Assembly (NCBI GenBank): GCA_964030785.1
Contig: OZ034979.1
Span: forward strand, 41,981,484 to 42,045,483
Length of the DNA: 64,000 nucleotides
DNA from: Siderastrea siderea
Lineage: Eukaryota; Cnidaria; Anthozoa; Scleractinia; Rhizangiidae
Reading direction: 5' to 3'
The position numbers and the translations under genes were made by a program. The notes beneath the pieces are model-generated. The model had not been told where the DNA came from and searched no databases. It saw only the letters and a list, made by a program, of their open reading frames with translations. Shown here one piece after another: positions 45,201 to 58,221 of this stretch (positions are counted from its first letter, which is position 1; each line of letters opens with the position of its first letter).

Positions 45201-46629
45201 TTGAGAGAGGTGACCTGGAAACCAACCAACCTGTGGCCTTCAGTTGGTTTCATGAAAAGTTTCATGAATTTTTCTTGGACAGTCCATCTGACAAAACATC
45301 AGAATTCAACTTCTAAATCTTCTAACAAACGCCCATAGTTTTCAAGACCACTAATTAAGTTGAGTTGGTTCTCTCAAATCTTGAAGTTGATCTTTGACAG
45401 TGTTGGAATTTGCTAGAAGTGCCCACCCTTGTGTTTGTCACACAGTCATTGGTCATAATTATTATTAATAGGATGGGTGGTTAATGTTGTTTCACTTCTG
45501 TTAGACTGTAAAGGTAGTTACACGAGATGATTGGCTAACCCGGTCTGGTTCAGTGCGACACAGTGTTCATTTGATGGTAACACCCAAAGTCAAGGAAGAA
45601 GTACGGAGGCACTTCAACTGCTCAACATTAGAAGGAGCTGAGCTTGAAAATCAGGGAGGTGAAGGCACAGCACTAGCACATTGGGAAAAGCGCCTCTTTG
45701 AAAACGAAGGCATGACTGGCATCTTCACGCATAACCCTGCCTTCTCTAGGTTGACATTAGCTCTGATGGAGGACACAGGCTGGTATAAAGTCAACTATGA
45801 GATGGCAGAACCTTTACAGTGGGGCAAGGACTTGGGTTGCTTGTTTGCTGAAAACAGCTGTGGTGCTTGGATAAAAGCACAGAAAGATGCTGGCAAATCT
45901 ATCGCACCTTTCTGCAACATAATTAAGGAACGCTCTGACAGAAGGACAAGTTGTTCAGTTGACAGAACATCTGTAGCAAAGTGTAACTTAGCTAAATATG
46001 AAGGAAGCCTTCCTGCAGAGTATCAGAATTTTGTTACTGGTTCTATCCCTGGTGTCGATGGAATTGAAGATCAGTACGGAGGAACTGTAGCTTTAGCAGA
46101 TTACTGTCCTTATTATCAAGGTTTTACATGGACTAAACAAAGCAAAGATATCAGATCGTCTTCTTGCATCTCACATCACAACAGTCTAGATCAAGACAAA
46201 AACTATGCCTTAGAAACTTATGGTAAAACCTCGGCTTGTTTTGAACAAACAGGAAGGTGGAAAAGAACTAAATGCAATGTTCGCTGGACAGCGTCAATCT
46301 GGGGAAGTGGTTGCTATAGATATGCCTGTGAGTGGGACTCACTTAAAATCATAATTTCAGGATACAAATTTAAATGTTTCCATGAAGGACAACTTATTAA
46401 TATTTTAGTACAAGAACAAGGTTGGGAATATGAAGGAGTGCTAGTATGTCCTTCCTGCCAAGATGTATGTTCTAACAGTGGAATTACTTGTCCTGCAGAG
46501 ATAAAACCTGCTCCAAAGAATTCTCAACCCATTCCCAAAATATCTGCAGTCACTTGTTCACAATGTTCAATACACTTAGCACTGAATTCACTGCTAATAT
46601 TTGTTGTATTTATATGTCAATTTGCCTAA
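42293..46629 (+). CDS. LMLN: Leishmanolysin-like (M8) metallopeptidase
   Basis: Two-exon model: 42293-43147 and 45505-46629, joined at CAG/gtaaga and ttag/ACT in phase 0, giving 659 residues. The start ATG 42293 sits in GACAACATGG. The frame extends left only to GTG. Residues 1-24 form a signal peptide (VLFQATILLSLAALSSL). The zinc-protease motif is H238-E-M-F-H242 (IKHEMFHALGF). The probable third zinc ligand is H344 in AHWEKRLFENEGMTG, which also supplies the Met-turn. A cysteine-rich C-terminal domain follows. The last residues are hydrophobic (LALNSLLIFVVFICQFA), suggesting a GPI anchor or membrane tail. Family members are secreted or surface zinc proteases linked to cell migration. The intron holds MITEs at 44360-44471 and 44957-45160. 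An AATAAA occurs near 47285-47290. Confidence 0.92.
44360..44471. mobile_element. Hairpin MITE
   Basis: Inverted arms about 50 nt long. The left starts TAGCCTGCGAACGCAGCCGT and includes TTTCTCTCTGCTGAAAA. The right is its imperfect reverse, ending CGTAGGCTA. It lies in the intron of the M8 peptidase gene. Confidence 0.7.
44728..44830 (+). repeat. AATAAATGC-type repeat fragment
   Basis: Repeated words ATTAAATGCCAGGTCC, AGTAAATGC, AATAAATGCTAGGTC and ATTAAATGCCCC. The same family occurs at 60411-60770. Confidence 0.45.
44957..45160. mobile_element. TTAA-flanked 204-bp MITE
   Basis: Termini TCCTTTAAGCCCTGATA and, reversed, CCCTTTAAGCCCTAACAG, flanked by TTAA (44953-44956 and 45161-45164). It contains an inverted pair around CATTCTCCTTACTGTG-type and AGTAAGGAGAAT sequence. 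It lies in the M8 peptidase intron. Confidence 0.75.
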
Positions 46630-47803
46630 TCTGTTATTTCAGGCTAGACTTTGAGGCTTGTTTTAGTTAACAGGGCAAAAATATATTTAAATCCTATTTA
46701 AAGCCAATACAAACAACAATCCAATTATTTCCCAGACTGGACAGCATATTTTTATGATCAAGTGCACTATAATATCAGAATAGTAAACAGGTAATAGGGC
46801 AACACATTTGCAGCATTGTGGTAATTTTTCTCATGTTTATTTCCAAACAGGAAAATATGTAGTCCTGTAATACAAGCTAGTCTAGGTGTGCCCACTACTG
46901 CAGTGGCAAATTTTTCTAGCAATTTTGATGGCCACAGCAAGCGATCAAAATCACTTACATCTGGCCCGTCAGACATCGGTAATGAAATTCGCTGGCAATT
47001 CAGCAAATTTACCATCAAGCACCTAGTTTACCTGCTTTCCCCAAACTTGCCAGCAATCCTTGGTAATCAATTTCGCCACAAATGTCATATAATATTATAA
47101 TCAATTAGTGTCTCTTTCTTAGGAGGCACATGGAAAAGCCATAAGCGGCTCTTTCATTGATTTTTTGATCGAGGTTTTAATTACAGATGCAATCCCTGCA
47201 AGTCACCTGAGGTTTTTTCATGCACCCCTTCGGTTTATGCTTGTTCTTTCCTTAGCAACTGCCGGTTATAAGCAATGAATTTTTGCATGCAATAAAATTA
47301 CTATAAGAAAAATTTTGAGCCTCTTTCAAGGCTCTGCAGTGGGGAATAAGGTATGGCAGACCGGTGTTTTATCTTACTCTCCACTGCAGGCTAGAAAACT
47401 TATGATTTGCAAATGAAAAGCAATGAATCAATGTGAATTATTGTTTCATAATAATATTTTTAATGACAATATCAACAAAGTTACCAAGCAGATTGTCAAA
47501 AGTGTACAAAATACTACATGTACATGTACTTGTTTTTTAGGGTACAGGCATGTCAGTTATGGCAATAAACTTTTCTGCTAACATTATTCTTAATGATAGT
47601 TTAAAGCAGTGTGGCTTGTGGCATTTTTTTGAATTTGTGTTTTTCAACTTCAGTTGAGAGCTAGGCAACAAAAACGTTTCAATGAATAATTTTTTCAAAT
47701 AAACTTGATATATCTTACATTATTATATATAGACAGCCCCTGAAGCATTTCATTGTAATTTGACCTATTGTTTATCGTTTAGGATAACAGGGCTCCAAAT
47801 GAT

Positions 47804-47904
47804 AGCTAGTCTTCTACACAGCCGTTCTTAGGGTCATCATGCAACACTCCTCCCAGAGGAGCATTGTGTGACGACCCTAAGAACAGCTGCATAGGAGACT
47901 AGCT
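47804..47904. mobile_element. Hairpin MITE
   Basis: Arms of about 47 nt. The left begins AGCTAGTCTTCTACACAGCC and includes TTCTTAGGGTC. The right is its reverse, containing GACCCTAAGAACAGCTG and ending AGACTAGCT. The centre is CCTCCCAGAGG. Confidence 0.72.
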
Positions 47905-48373
47905 GATAGCAGCATTGTTGCAATGCGGATGGGATTATTACCCCGGGGATAAATAAAGGTTCTTACCTACTATATGGCAAAAAAGCTTCTGGTAACAGAA
48001 AAAGGAAAACTTGTTTTTTGTTAACAGCACTTCTTATGATCCAGGGGTTGTCTAACAATATTATTCCACTTGAAAGGACTACGTCAGCCATTTTAAGCAA
48101 CATTTGCAAAACCAAAAGTCATATTTACGTCAGTAAAACCCAAAAAGTAATGATCCAGTTTTGTTCAGAGACATTATGCTAAAGCTGTAAAACTATTAGT
48201 AGGTGGATCCTTGGGGACATCATTGTTTACCCTCTTGAAAATTGAAATTCATCTGATAAACAAACAGTGATTATAACTAGAAAGAGCATATAACATTTAG
48301 TTAACATGCAAAGTTTGAAAGAAAAAGGATGGAAACTGCTTTCAAATGATGCTTCCAAAATTTACAACATTTA

Positions 48374-48428
48374 CAGATGTTTGTATGGCTGGGTGGCAAC
48401 TCTTACCACCCAGACATACAAACGTCTG
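48374..48428. repeat. Short perfect-like stem-loop
   Basis: A 23-nt stem with two mismatches (CAGATGTTTGTATGGCTGGG left) and a 9-nt loop (CAACTCTTA). It is either a minimal MITE or a small hairpin RNA precursor. Sequence alone does not decide. Confidence 0.6.
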
Positions 48429-48770
48429 TACATTTGACCTTTCTCAAAAAGGAATATCTTCTCCAATTTTCAACATTCTTCTCTCATATTTGCTACTTTT
48501 ACTAAATGTGCCAATCTCTTTCAATGTTTTGTGTTTTCATTTGCCAAGCTAACTATAAAATTTTTCATAATTTATGATAATGCTTAGATCAAAGACTGCT
48601 GACATAAACAAGGATCCACCTATAGTGTCTTTGACCACAGATGGCCAGGATGGAAATGGATTACAACTTATTAATGTTGAGCTTACACTTTCAATTCTGC
48701 TGTTGTGTCTAGCAAAACATTGTTAAAACTTACACTGGTTTGCTGTCCTTGCAAAAGTGTATATATACAC

Positions 48771-48905
48771 CTGGAAAAAGTTGCACAAAGCTTAATGTCT
48801 GGGGTAACTTCTAAACATTAGACGTATGCTCAAGTCAAACTCACTATTCTAACGTCTGATGTTAACAGTTACGTCTGGTGTTAGGTTTTATGCAACTTAC
48901 CCCTG
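48771..48905. repeat. Imperfect hairpin repeat
   Basis: Inverted arms of about 65 nt. The left contains AAGTTGCACAAAGCTTAATG and CATTAGACGTATGCTCAAG. The reversed right contains AAGTTGCATAAAACCTAACAC and CATCAGACGTTAG. Confidence 0.5.
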
Positions 48906-49593
48906 GTGTGCTAGAAGCACAAAGGTACTTAAATAAAATGAAGCACCCTTTTCACAAAATCCCTGTGACATAGTTCCTTTACATGATAGCCAATGTGGTA
49001 CTGTGCATCTTGTTGGCTAAGAAGAAAACTTGATTTCATTGTATATACCTATTTCAAACAAGGTTGTAAAGCATCATGATCGTTAAATTATGGCTATTTT
49101 TCTCTAGCTGTTAGTCCAAAAGCAAGAGCAAAAAATATGTATGTTTTTTATGATTTGGTTTTCTCCTGGAGTGCATTCAGCGAAAAAAATGATCAATACA
49201 TGTATTTATAGCAAACATGATGTTTTGCGGTCTATGAAACAAGGATCATGCATCATGCATCACTGAAGCAACCTTAATTGAAATAGGTGTATACCGGTAA
49301 CTGTTATTTTCTAATGATGGTGCCAGTGTTACTGGCAACATGAAAATAGAAGAAATAAACATATTTTACCTCTGCATTCATGTTAACATGTGCATAAATA
49401 AATGCTTAATGCAATGTTAGGTCCATTATTGAGTTTTACACCAGTCTTTTAATCATAATAAGTAGATCTAAAACGATGGACAACAAGAAAAATTGACAAG
49501 TTGTGTTGGTGAGTTCTGATCGACTGGAATCCATGTGTAACTTTCATAATGATGATGACAACAGCAATAGTGATGTAGCTGTTATAACATTGT

Positions 49594-52500
49594 TCACATG
49601 GGTCCTGGAGGCCTTTGATCCAAAAGCTCAAGATAACTGAAAGAATAAGTTATAAATTATTTTAATAGTACTTGTTAATCAAATTAAAAAAAAAGTTTTT
49701 GAAACGTTCTTACAGTCTATGGAATAGATTCAAAAGCTAAAACCAAGTTTCATGACACTGCATTTGACTTGATGATGTGATCGCTGGAAAAACGTTTAGC
49801 AATCGTAATGGTTGCTATCAAATGGAAACCACTCTTCAGCAATCGTTGTGGAATACTGTGATCACAATGATTGCTGAAATGTGGTTTCCATATGATGCCA
49901 ACGATTGCTGAACGTTTTTTTTTCCCAATGATTGCAGCAATTGTGGCGAACATATGGAAACCAGTCTTTCCTGTAAAACCTTAAACCATTACTCACCAAA
50001 AACTGTGCACTGTCTAATAAATTGTCTTAATGGACCCTTTAAAGTTGATTTCCAGTCCATACTGCACAGGCTCAACGGTTTGTTTTGTTTTTTTGTTTTG
50101 AAAAGCTACGACTACAACTTTATAAAATGTACCAATTCGTGATGTCTTACATGAGGTGAAATTACAATTTTTGTCTCCCACCATTATGGCTGTGAGCTTT
50201 ACTCTCGATGAAATTGAAGAAAGAGACATTGAGGTGGCCGCGCGGCCACGATAAGATAACATCTCGGTGTGTACATGTACTAGGTTTTGTTTACGGGAAA
50301 CAGGAACAAATGCCTGCCCATGTCATAGTGCCCAGCAGTTGCCATCGAGCACGAGGAACTGCAAGCCTGTGCATGAACACAATTCGGGGCTGAGCCTGCG
50401 CAGTACGGACTGGAAATCAACTTTAAGGCAGAAAAAAGTTTGCAGGTTTTAATTTTTATGATTTTCACTAATTTTCTTACAGTCCAAAAAAGCTAGGTCC
50501 CACATCAGTTTGCTATGTGCTAAACTTTTTTAGCACGGTCGCTGTTACTACTTACCTTGGGTTGTGCATTTCTATTCGTCCTCTCAATATTGATGGTCCC
50601 AGTAATGTGCTTAACTGTGAAAGACACTCAGAAGCGGCTGTTGATGTCAGTGCATTATCACTTTTCTTGGAGAAAGAAGAGAACAGAACCACTCAGAAAT
50701 ACAAAGAGGTCATTGAATAATTTTATAATAATAATAATAATAATCATCATCATCATCACCATCGTCACCATCACAACAAATAAACATTTTGTATGGCGCT
50801 CTTTCCTTTTAGACCGAGAGTGCTTTACAACATTTAAAAATAAAATACACCTTTAACAAGAATGTCCTAAAACATAAAATCCTGTAATGTAGAATAAAGT
50901 AGTTACAATTGAAGTTGCAATATTAAGTAGGATAGTAAGCTTTTTTGATGTGACAGTTGTACTTGTTGTGGTTTAAATATGTCTCTGAATTTTTCTAACT
51001 AGTGTGATGTTAAAATATTAATTTCCTTTGCCTCAGAATGTGATAATGAATATGACACAAAAAATAATGCTTAAGCTGTTTAGAAAAACCAAAAGTCATA
51101 GTCATAGGCTTTATCTTCTCAAGGCTTTTCTGCTGAATAAATTGTTTGCTACAAAATGTCATATTATTTATAATTTGTCCTAAATATTAATATTTGTCTA
51201 ATGCCTAGTCAGGGGCTACAGCAAGTGCAAAATGGTACCACATCTACTCTGGCTTTGGCTATTCATACTGTATTTAAATGATAATAAAAAAATATCTCAA
51301 TAATACTAAGTTGACATAAATCTTGCAGCCAAGACCTTCACGTCATTTAAACTCACCAAGCTGTAGAATATTGTGTCAATAAACAACTCAAAGTATCTTT
51401 TGAATTGATTCTTTCCAATCCCTTTGGCTACGACTGGTAACTAGGAAACAAAACAAACAAATGTATAAAACACAAAAGTTAACATTCCTGCACTTCTAGT
51501 TATTGCCCATGATACTGTCTCAGTTTTGAGTCACCTGTTGCCATACTCTGCCATGACAGGTGTCATGGGTTACTGCCCTTTAATGACACTTCTGCGGCCG
51601 TGTGGCAGACAACTGGTGGATTGAGAGGTTGACGAGTTGCTGATCCTGGACAGGAAAATGCTCACGAGGCCTCCATAAATAGGGTGTAGAGGTGATATTT
51701 TCAAATTTGAGGGAGTACCCTGAATGAATTATTGTGGCAGATGAGGGCTTCATCCTACTGAACAATGGATGGATTTTACCTTGTGCAATATGTGGTGGCT
51801 AAATGTGTGTTGGTTACCTGTGTACACACTGTTTCCATAAGATGTAGATGCTGTGTGTAATGTTTATGATGGGCAGCCTGTGACACAAGAGGGATTAAAC
51901 TGATCACTTCTTTATGAGTCTTGGGGTTTGCTGACAGTTCTGCAACTAAGTCCACACAGCTAAAGGATGGAATAAAAAAAATTATGACAAGCAAAAGTGG
52001 ATTAAGGATGGATCTTTCTTTGAAAATGTTATTTCATTTACTGTCTTGATAAAGGTTGGTAAAAGGTAGCTGAGATGTGAGCGGTAAACATTTGACTGTC
52101 TTTTTAGTTTTACTGTGAAATGTCCTTTTTTCAAGAGTTGTGATTAGCATTCCATTCTACTCACCCATCAGCTTTCTCCCATGGCTCAGCCGGTTTTCTA
52201 AACAAATGATCTGCACATCCACCACCTCTCCTCATTTTGGGGGCAAGAGAACCACACGAGTACATCTAATGGGATATTGAGTACAAAACATTTAAAAACA
52301 ATTAATATTTTTATCGTAAAGACATCATGTTAACCATCCCAGTGTGTTACAACCACATGAATATTAAAGATTTTCACAATACCTGTCTATCTGTATGCAG
52401 TTCCATGTCGTTGTCTCTCAGCCTTTTTATGACTCCAAAGGTTGCAGGGCCCTTCTCAATTCCTGCATACCTGAAATAACAGAATTATCACAAGCTTTAA

Positions 52501-55500
52501 TAGAAATGAGCATAATTAAAAACAATAAATTATAATGTTCAACAACTAACTATTTTGTGAAAAAAGGATTTCTTAGAAACTACTGTGCTACAGTACATCA
52601 TTGGGGGAATGAAAGACGTTAAAGACTCTCTGTCGACCACAATGCAACGCGCGCCTAAATGGAGGTTTCGTGGACCACGAAACCCCAAAGTTTTGTGTTG
52701 GCATTTGAAGGCTGTGGAAATCTGCCTTCATCCAAGTCATCCCTCTGTAGAATGGATAGAGATTTTCTTATGGAGCTATGAAATTTATCAGGGAACTACT
52801 GGAGCAGTGTTGATTTAAAAAATGTTTTATTCTTCGGGTCACAAAAGCGACATTCGGACACTCGATGTTTTGCACAGCTCTCAACCTACAAGCAAGACCA
52901 CGCAGAAAGTTTTTTATTTATACCTCATATCAGAATAATGTGACTATGGACGATCCAGTGAGTTCATAGGGAAAAATAACAGAATTCTTATGGTTATGTG
53001 GAACTGAATGTAAGTGAATATCAAACTGACTACAGTAATAAATGTTTCTGTAGATCGGACGTGACTGAGTATTCAACACACCCCGTGGGTGACAAATCGC
53101 GGTTTTACAACCATTAGTGATAAAAAATAAAGTAATGTCAATTGCTTTTACTCTACACGCCTTCCGACATTTTAAAGTTGGGTATATTAAGGTATAAGTG
53201 CTGTTGAACATAAATGAATGAGCGAACTCATGACCCAATACACTAAAAACCAAATGCGCTATGTCAATTTGAAAATATTTCTCTGACTGCGTGACGTGTA
53301 ATGACAGTCTACGATGAATCATATTTTATTACAGTCATCTGCAAGACTTATTAACCATAAAATTTAGCTCTTTCTGTTGACAAAACTTGTACACCTAACG
53401 AAGTGATCACCTTCATTCAGGGTTGTCCACAACTTTTCAAGTAGCTGGCAAAGTGAGAGGTTTGACTTCACTAGCCAAAATATATTTTCACTAGCCAGAC
53501 TTTTTTTGCATAATCTCATACTGTGTTCAATATGTCTAATTTTTAGCCGAGTTAAGTGCTGTAAACATGCCTCTATGTAATCTCAAGAGTGAAGAACTTG
53601 TTGACTATTCTTTCCAACCGTTAAAGATCCTCACACGCAGAATACAAAGTGCTATGTGCCTTCAGGGCAAATTCCCAGGTGCGATGTAGTTCACGCCTCT
53701 CTTTTCTGTTTCGGTCAGATTATGACGAATAACTTGAACAGTTAACCTTATATGAGCATGTCATTGTACGGAGAAACATTGGGAAGACAAAGGTACGCAG
53801 AAACGTTGAGAAGTCATATCAAACACGTTGGTTGGAAATGCACTGCAGTAGGGAGAAATGCTGCCAACGTACCAAGATACAGAGACTAACAAAATATGCA
53901 ACTACTAACTTCGGAGAAACGTTATCAGGCAAAATTAATTCCATACACTAAGAACGCGTGTGTCATACGGAAGAACGCCGAATGGACAGACTGAACTAAT
54001 ACAGAGGGACAATAAATTATGAAGAAATGTAAATGAGACAACTAAAATCGCACAAATGTATGGATAAACATACTAACGTACAGAGAAATGCTAAGCAGTG
54101 TTGACTTATCGTACGAATGTCCTAACACACTGAAAACCTTAGGAAGTGCAGAACATTGTCGTGCGAACGTGCTAATGTATAAAGAAATGTTGAGAAGGCT
54201 AGACTAATAAATCGATGAACCTACCTACGTACAGAGAAACATTGTGAAGACGTTACATAGAGAGAAATGCTGGGAAGAGAAACTATAATTGTACGAATGT
54301 AGCAATTAGTGTACAAAAGGTTGATAACAGAAGATTAAAGAATTGTGTGAGCCTACTAACGTGTAGACAAGTATCATATGAACGCACCACTGAACCTTTC
54401 AAGGAAACGTATGGTGAAACGTTCTGAAGACAGCTAATTTCGTTCGAACGTAGAAGTGACGGAGAAAACGTTGCCATCTGAGACGAGAATTAGTAGCAAA
54501 AAACGTTGAGAGGACAAAACAAATATCATACGAACATTATGATATCCTTCTACAGAATAAGTTTTAAAATTCTGCTCACTCAATTTGCTTTTGGGATCCA
54601 ATCATCAGAAGCAATATTTAGTTTGGTTTCCATCCGGTGCTTTAGTGCCTTGAAATTTTCATTAGCCAAAATGGCTAGTGAAAGCGCACGACTTACTAGC
54701 CAAAACGGAATTTCTACTAGTCTGCGGACTACACTGTAGTTGGCTACAGTTAGTCTCGAGCCCTGTTAATTTCTACATGTAATTCCCAGAGCTCAATGTA
54801 GCAAACTAATAATCGTTTATCTCTGTGCCAACCAGATTATTTTTAAGTCAATAGATTGCAATGAGAAATAAGTTTCATTTTCATATATCTGCACCAGTAA
54901 AGGAACAAATAATTTGTCTTTAAAAGAAAATATAAATCACAAAAGTAGCCAGCACAAACGACCCAAGTAGCCGGTTAATTCTGCCGGCTGCCGGCTGTTA
55001 GGGACAACCCTGTTCATTTCCTTTCTTAGCTGCTAAACGGCTCAAATCTAGCCATTTTATCACAATGTTCTCTCGCCAAAGGAATCAAAACATAAACAAA
55101 TGCACGCATTGCATTGTAGTCGACAGAGAGTCTTTAATTAATTTGATTTCAACTAAGCTGACACGAGGTAGATTAGCTTTGTCAGAGCAAATCAACAGAT
55201 TATGGGTTGCACGATTATAATCCTTTGATAAGCTCTAAAGATGGGCTAACACTGTGGACAATTTATTTTATATTGGCACTGCCGCAGTTGTTATCAAATC
55301 ATATCATTTTATGAATTAACTCCGAGAAGATGCCCCACTTTTACACTCTTCTCAACAAAATAAAGCAAAAACCAATGCAGGGTTTCATATTTTGCAGGGA
55401 CAAAAAATATTGTGTGTCTCTCTACTAACATGTATTTATCATTGGATGGAAATTTGTTTCCAGAAGTGGTAAATGTAGTACTACCAAAAGCTAGAGTGAA

Positions 55501-58166
55501 ATACACATTTTCCTTGACTCCTGCAATTATCAGAGATGAGATGTATCACCAAATTTGAAGAACTTTAAAATCACAGCTCTAGCTAAAAAGCCTACTTTTC
55601 TGTGGTAGCCTCCTGTTTCTCAACTCCTTGCAGGCCTTCCTTTGCTTTCTTAATTACAACACTCAAAGCACTTTCACCTAGAAGGACAGACAACACAGCG
55701 TGCAACAAACATCAACAAGCCAATCAAGACAACATGTGTATTTCATTATACAAGATGGCTTGTATGTAACTTGTCAATGACCTCTGACCACAGATGAACA
55801 TGGATTCACACTATTATAACTCTTGTAAACAGATAGAAATATTCAGAGTACTCAAAGATGACACTAAGGGAATTCACATTGGAAGACAAACCACTGGTCT
55901 CAGACAGAATACATGTACCATCTTAAAATGAATTTCCATGATCATTTTAGACGGGTAAACCAGGGAGCGGAATCTCATCCTTTACAAGATTCATATTAGA
56001 AACATTTTGAGGTGAAATTTTCATCTGTATTGGTTTCTTTCTCTAATAAGAATTTGGCAAATGAGAGCAATTTTATGTATTTGTTTGATGAAAATGAATA
56101 GCAATGTTACTGTAACAGAAATAATTTTAACAATTAGACTCCAGATAACTTTGAAGAAATACTTGTTTATTCAAGGTAAATGCAGTTTCTCCAGCCTTAG
56201 CCAATAAAAACAGTACTTTATTTAACCAACAACATCTTATAAGACCCTCCAAAATAAACTTAAATGAATAGAATTGGCACCAACTTGTACAAGGGCACCA
56301 ACCAAGACTAACTCGAGTTTAAAATGACATTTTTTGGCAAATAAATTCTTGTGGGGGGGGGGGGGAGGGGAGGGTTGATATAAGATTGATGAATCTGTGT
56401 CCTAATCATGTCTTTGTGTACCCCTCCCCTCTCCCCAACTTATCCAATAAATGCACATACCATAGGCTTTAACAACATTTCCCAGAGACATGGCAGCACC
56501 TTGCCTGACTGACGGAATGCTGTCTGACAGGTTCTCAAAAAATAGTGGATATAATTCATCCATGCTCAGACTTAAGAGAAGGAAAAGAAACACATCAATG
56601 GCTCATGCACTCATCCATATTTCTATGTATAAGGATGAATCATAAGGATATGTTTTACATGTTGAACTGTAGCATGAAGAAAATGCTTTTCATACAGTTA
56701 AGTGTATAATGCATTATTGTAATCAAAAGCCCATTGAGTAATTAGTTCAATGTTCTAAACTAGAATCACCAACCAGCCTATCTTCAGGTTCACTGCTACT
56801 CAGAGTTAAAAAGTCAACAAGCAAAGAATTCCTCAAGGCAACAACCATCACATGTACTTAAGCACAAATTGACAACCAAATTGGTCAATAGTTGAGCAGT
56901 TTAAAAAACTTATCAACTCTAGCTTTCTCGCGGTTAGGTCTTCAATTTAACAGACCTGCACCTAACATTACATTTCTTCAATTCCCAAGACATACCTGCA
57001 CTCCTCAGGAAAACAGAGAACAAAATTTCCACAGGCTACACAAGCAGCTAGAAAGAGCAAAAACACATTACATAAATTATGTAAGTTGTAACATTTGTCA
57101 CAATTAACTTAAAAGTTCTAAAGTGAAACAGTACAAGAACCAATTAGACCATTTAAAGAGACAACTCTTTTATTGCAGTGACTGTGACACTCTGTCAAAT
57201 GCACAAGTTTCACAGTTTTGCTGCCTTTTTCAAGAGTTAACCATCAAGACTAATTTTGTTATAATACCATACCATCTCTAACAGGCCAGCTGTCATCTTT
57301 GAAACAACAAACCAAAGCATGCAGAAGATCAGAAACATGAGGCCGCAAACTGTCTGGGTTAACCTACAAAAAATTAAACAAATATGATTCAGTGTTCCCT
57401 TCTTCAATTACATTTCTCTGTACTTAGCTTGCAAAATTAGTCACCATCCAGTACTGTGAGGTGAACGAACCCTCCTCCTAGAATGCACAACCCACCATAG
57501 GCACACCTAAAGTGGTTAAATTTTGCAGGAATTGTCATGTGTGTTAAGAAGAAGATGACCCAGCACAAGCAACAAAATCCTTAACCAGCATAAGTGAAGT
57601 AAGTACATGTAAGGCATTCAACTAAGAAATGATAATTTACACAATCAAATTCCTGGTAAATCTAACTTTACTAGGGAATTCTTTTGCCAAGAACATGTTG
57701 TCTTGCTTTGAAATTGTCAAAGTTCTGGTGAATTCAAATGCTTTATTAAATTATTAACAAACTTGAACAAACCTTAGTTCCAAGTTCTGCAATACAGGCA
57801 CAAGCTGCCTCTCTGACAGCATGGTTATCAGCCTTTGTTTGACTGATGTAAAATTCCACCTAAGGAACAGCAATAAACAAGATACTGATATGTTGAAACT
57901 GCTAAATAATACCGGCAACTAGTGAGTCACATAACTGCAAGTTGGTCATAAACACCTTACATCCAATAAGAACAAGTAGAACAACAATTTTCAACCTTGA
58001 GCAGTAATCATTGTTGATAAAAATTGTTGATGTATTTGTACAAAATTTATAATTTGGCTTTAGGACTTTAGTTTTATCTTGTTATATTTTCACAGTGCCC
58101 TATTGAAAACCACCTTGCGTGATATACTTCTGTAGGCCATCTGTATAAAGAATTACATTATCATTA

Positions 58167-58221
<55 letters not shown>

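Larger units (their letters stand above)
46630..49593. other. Intergenic between convergent genes
   Basis: About 3 kb between the M8 peptidase stop and the HEAT gene stop. It contains three hairpin repeats (47804-47904, 48374-48428, 48771-48905) and an AATAAA near 47285. No further exon was supported. Confidence 0.55.

Noticed and set aside
49449..49631. Minus-strand frame of about 60 residues over the last HEAT exon
   Set aside because: Phase from the preceding exon requires a different frame, which ends LELLDQRPPGPM at a stop at 49594. The longer frame is out of phase.
50185..50253. Plus-strand ATG with acidic start MAVSFTLDEIEERD
   Set aside because: Only 22 codons before a stop, with no usable donor before the stop. 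It lies in an intron of the minus-strand HEAT gene.
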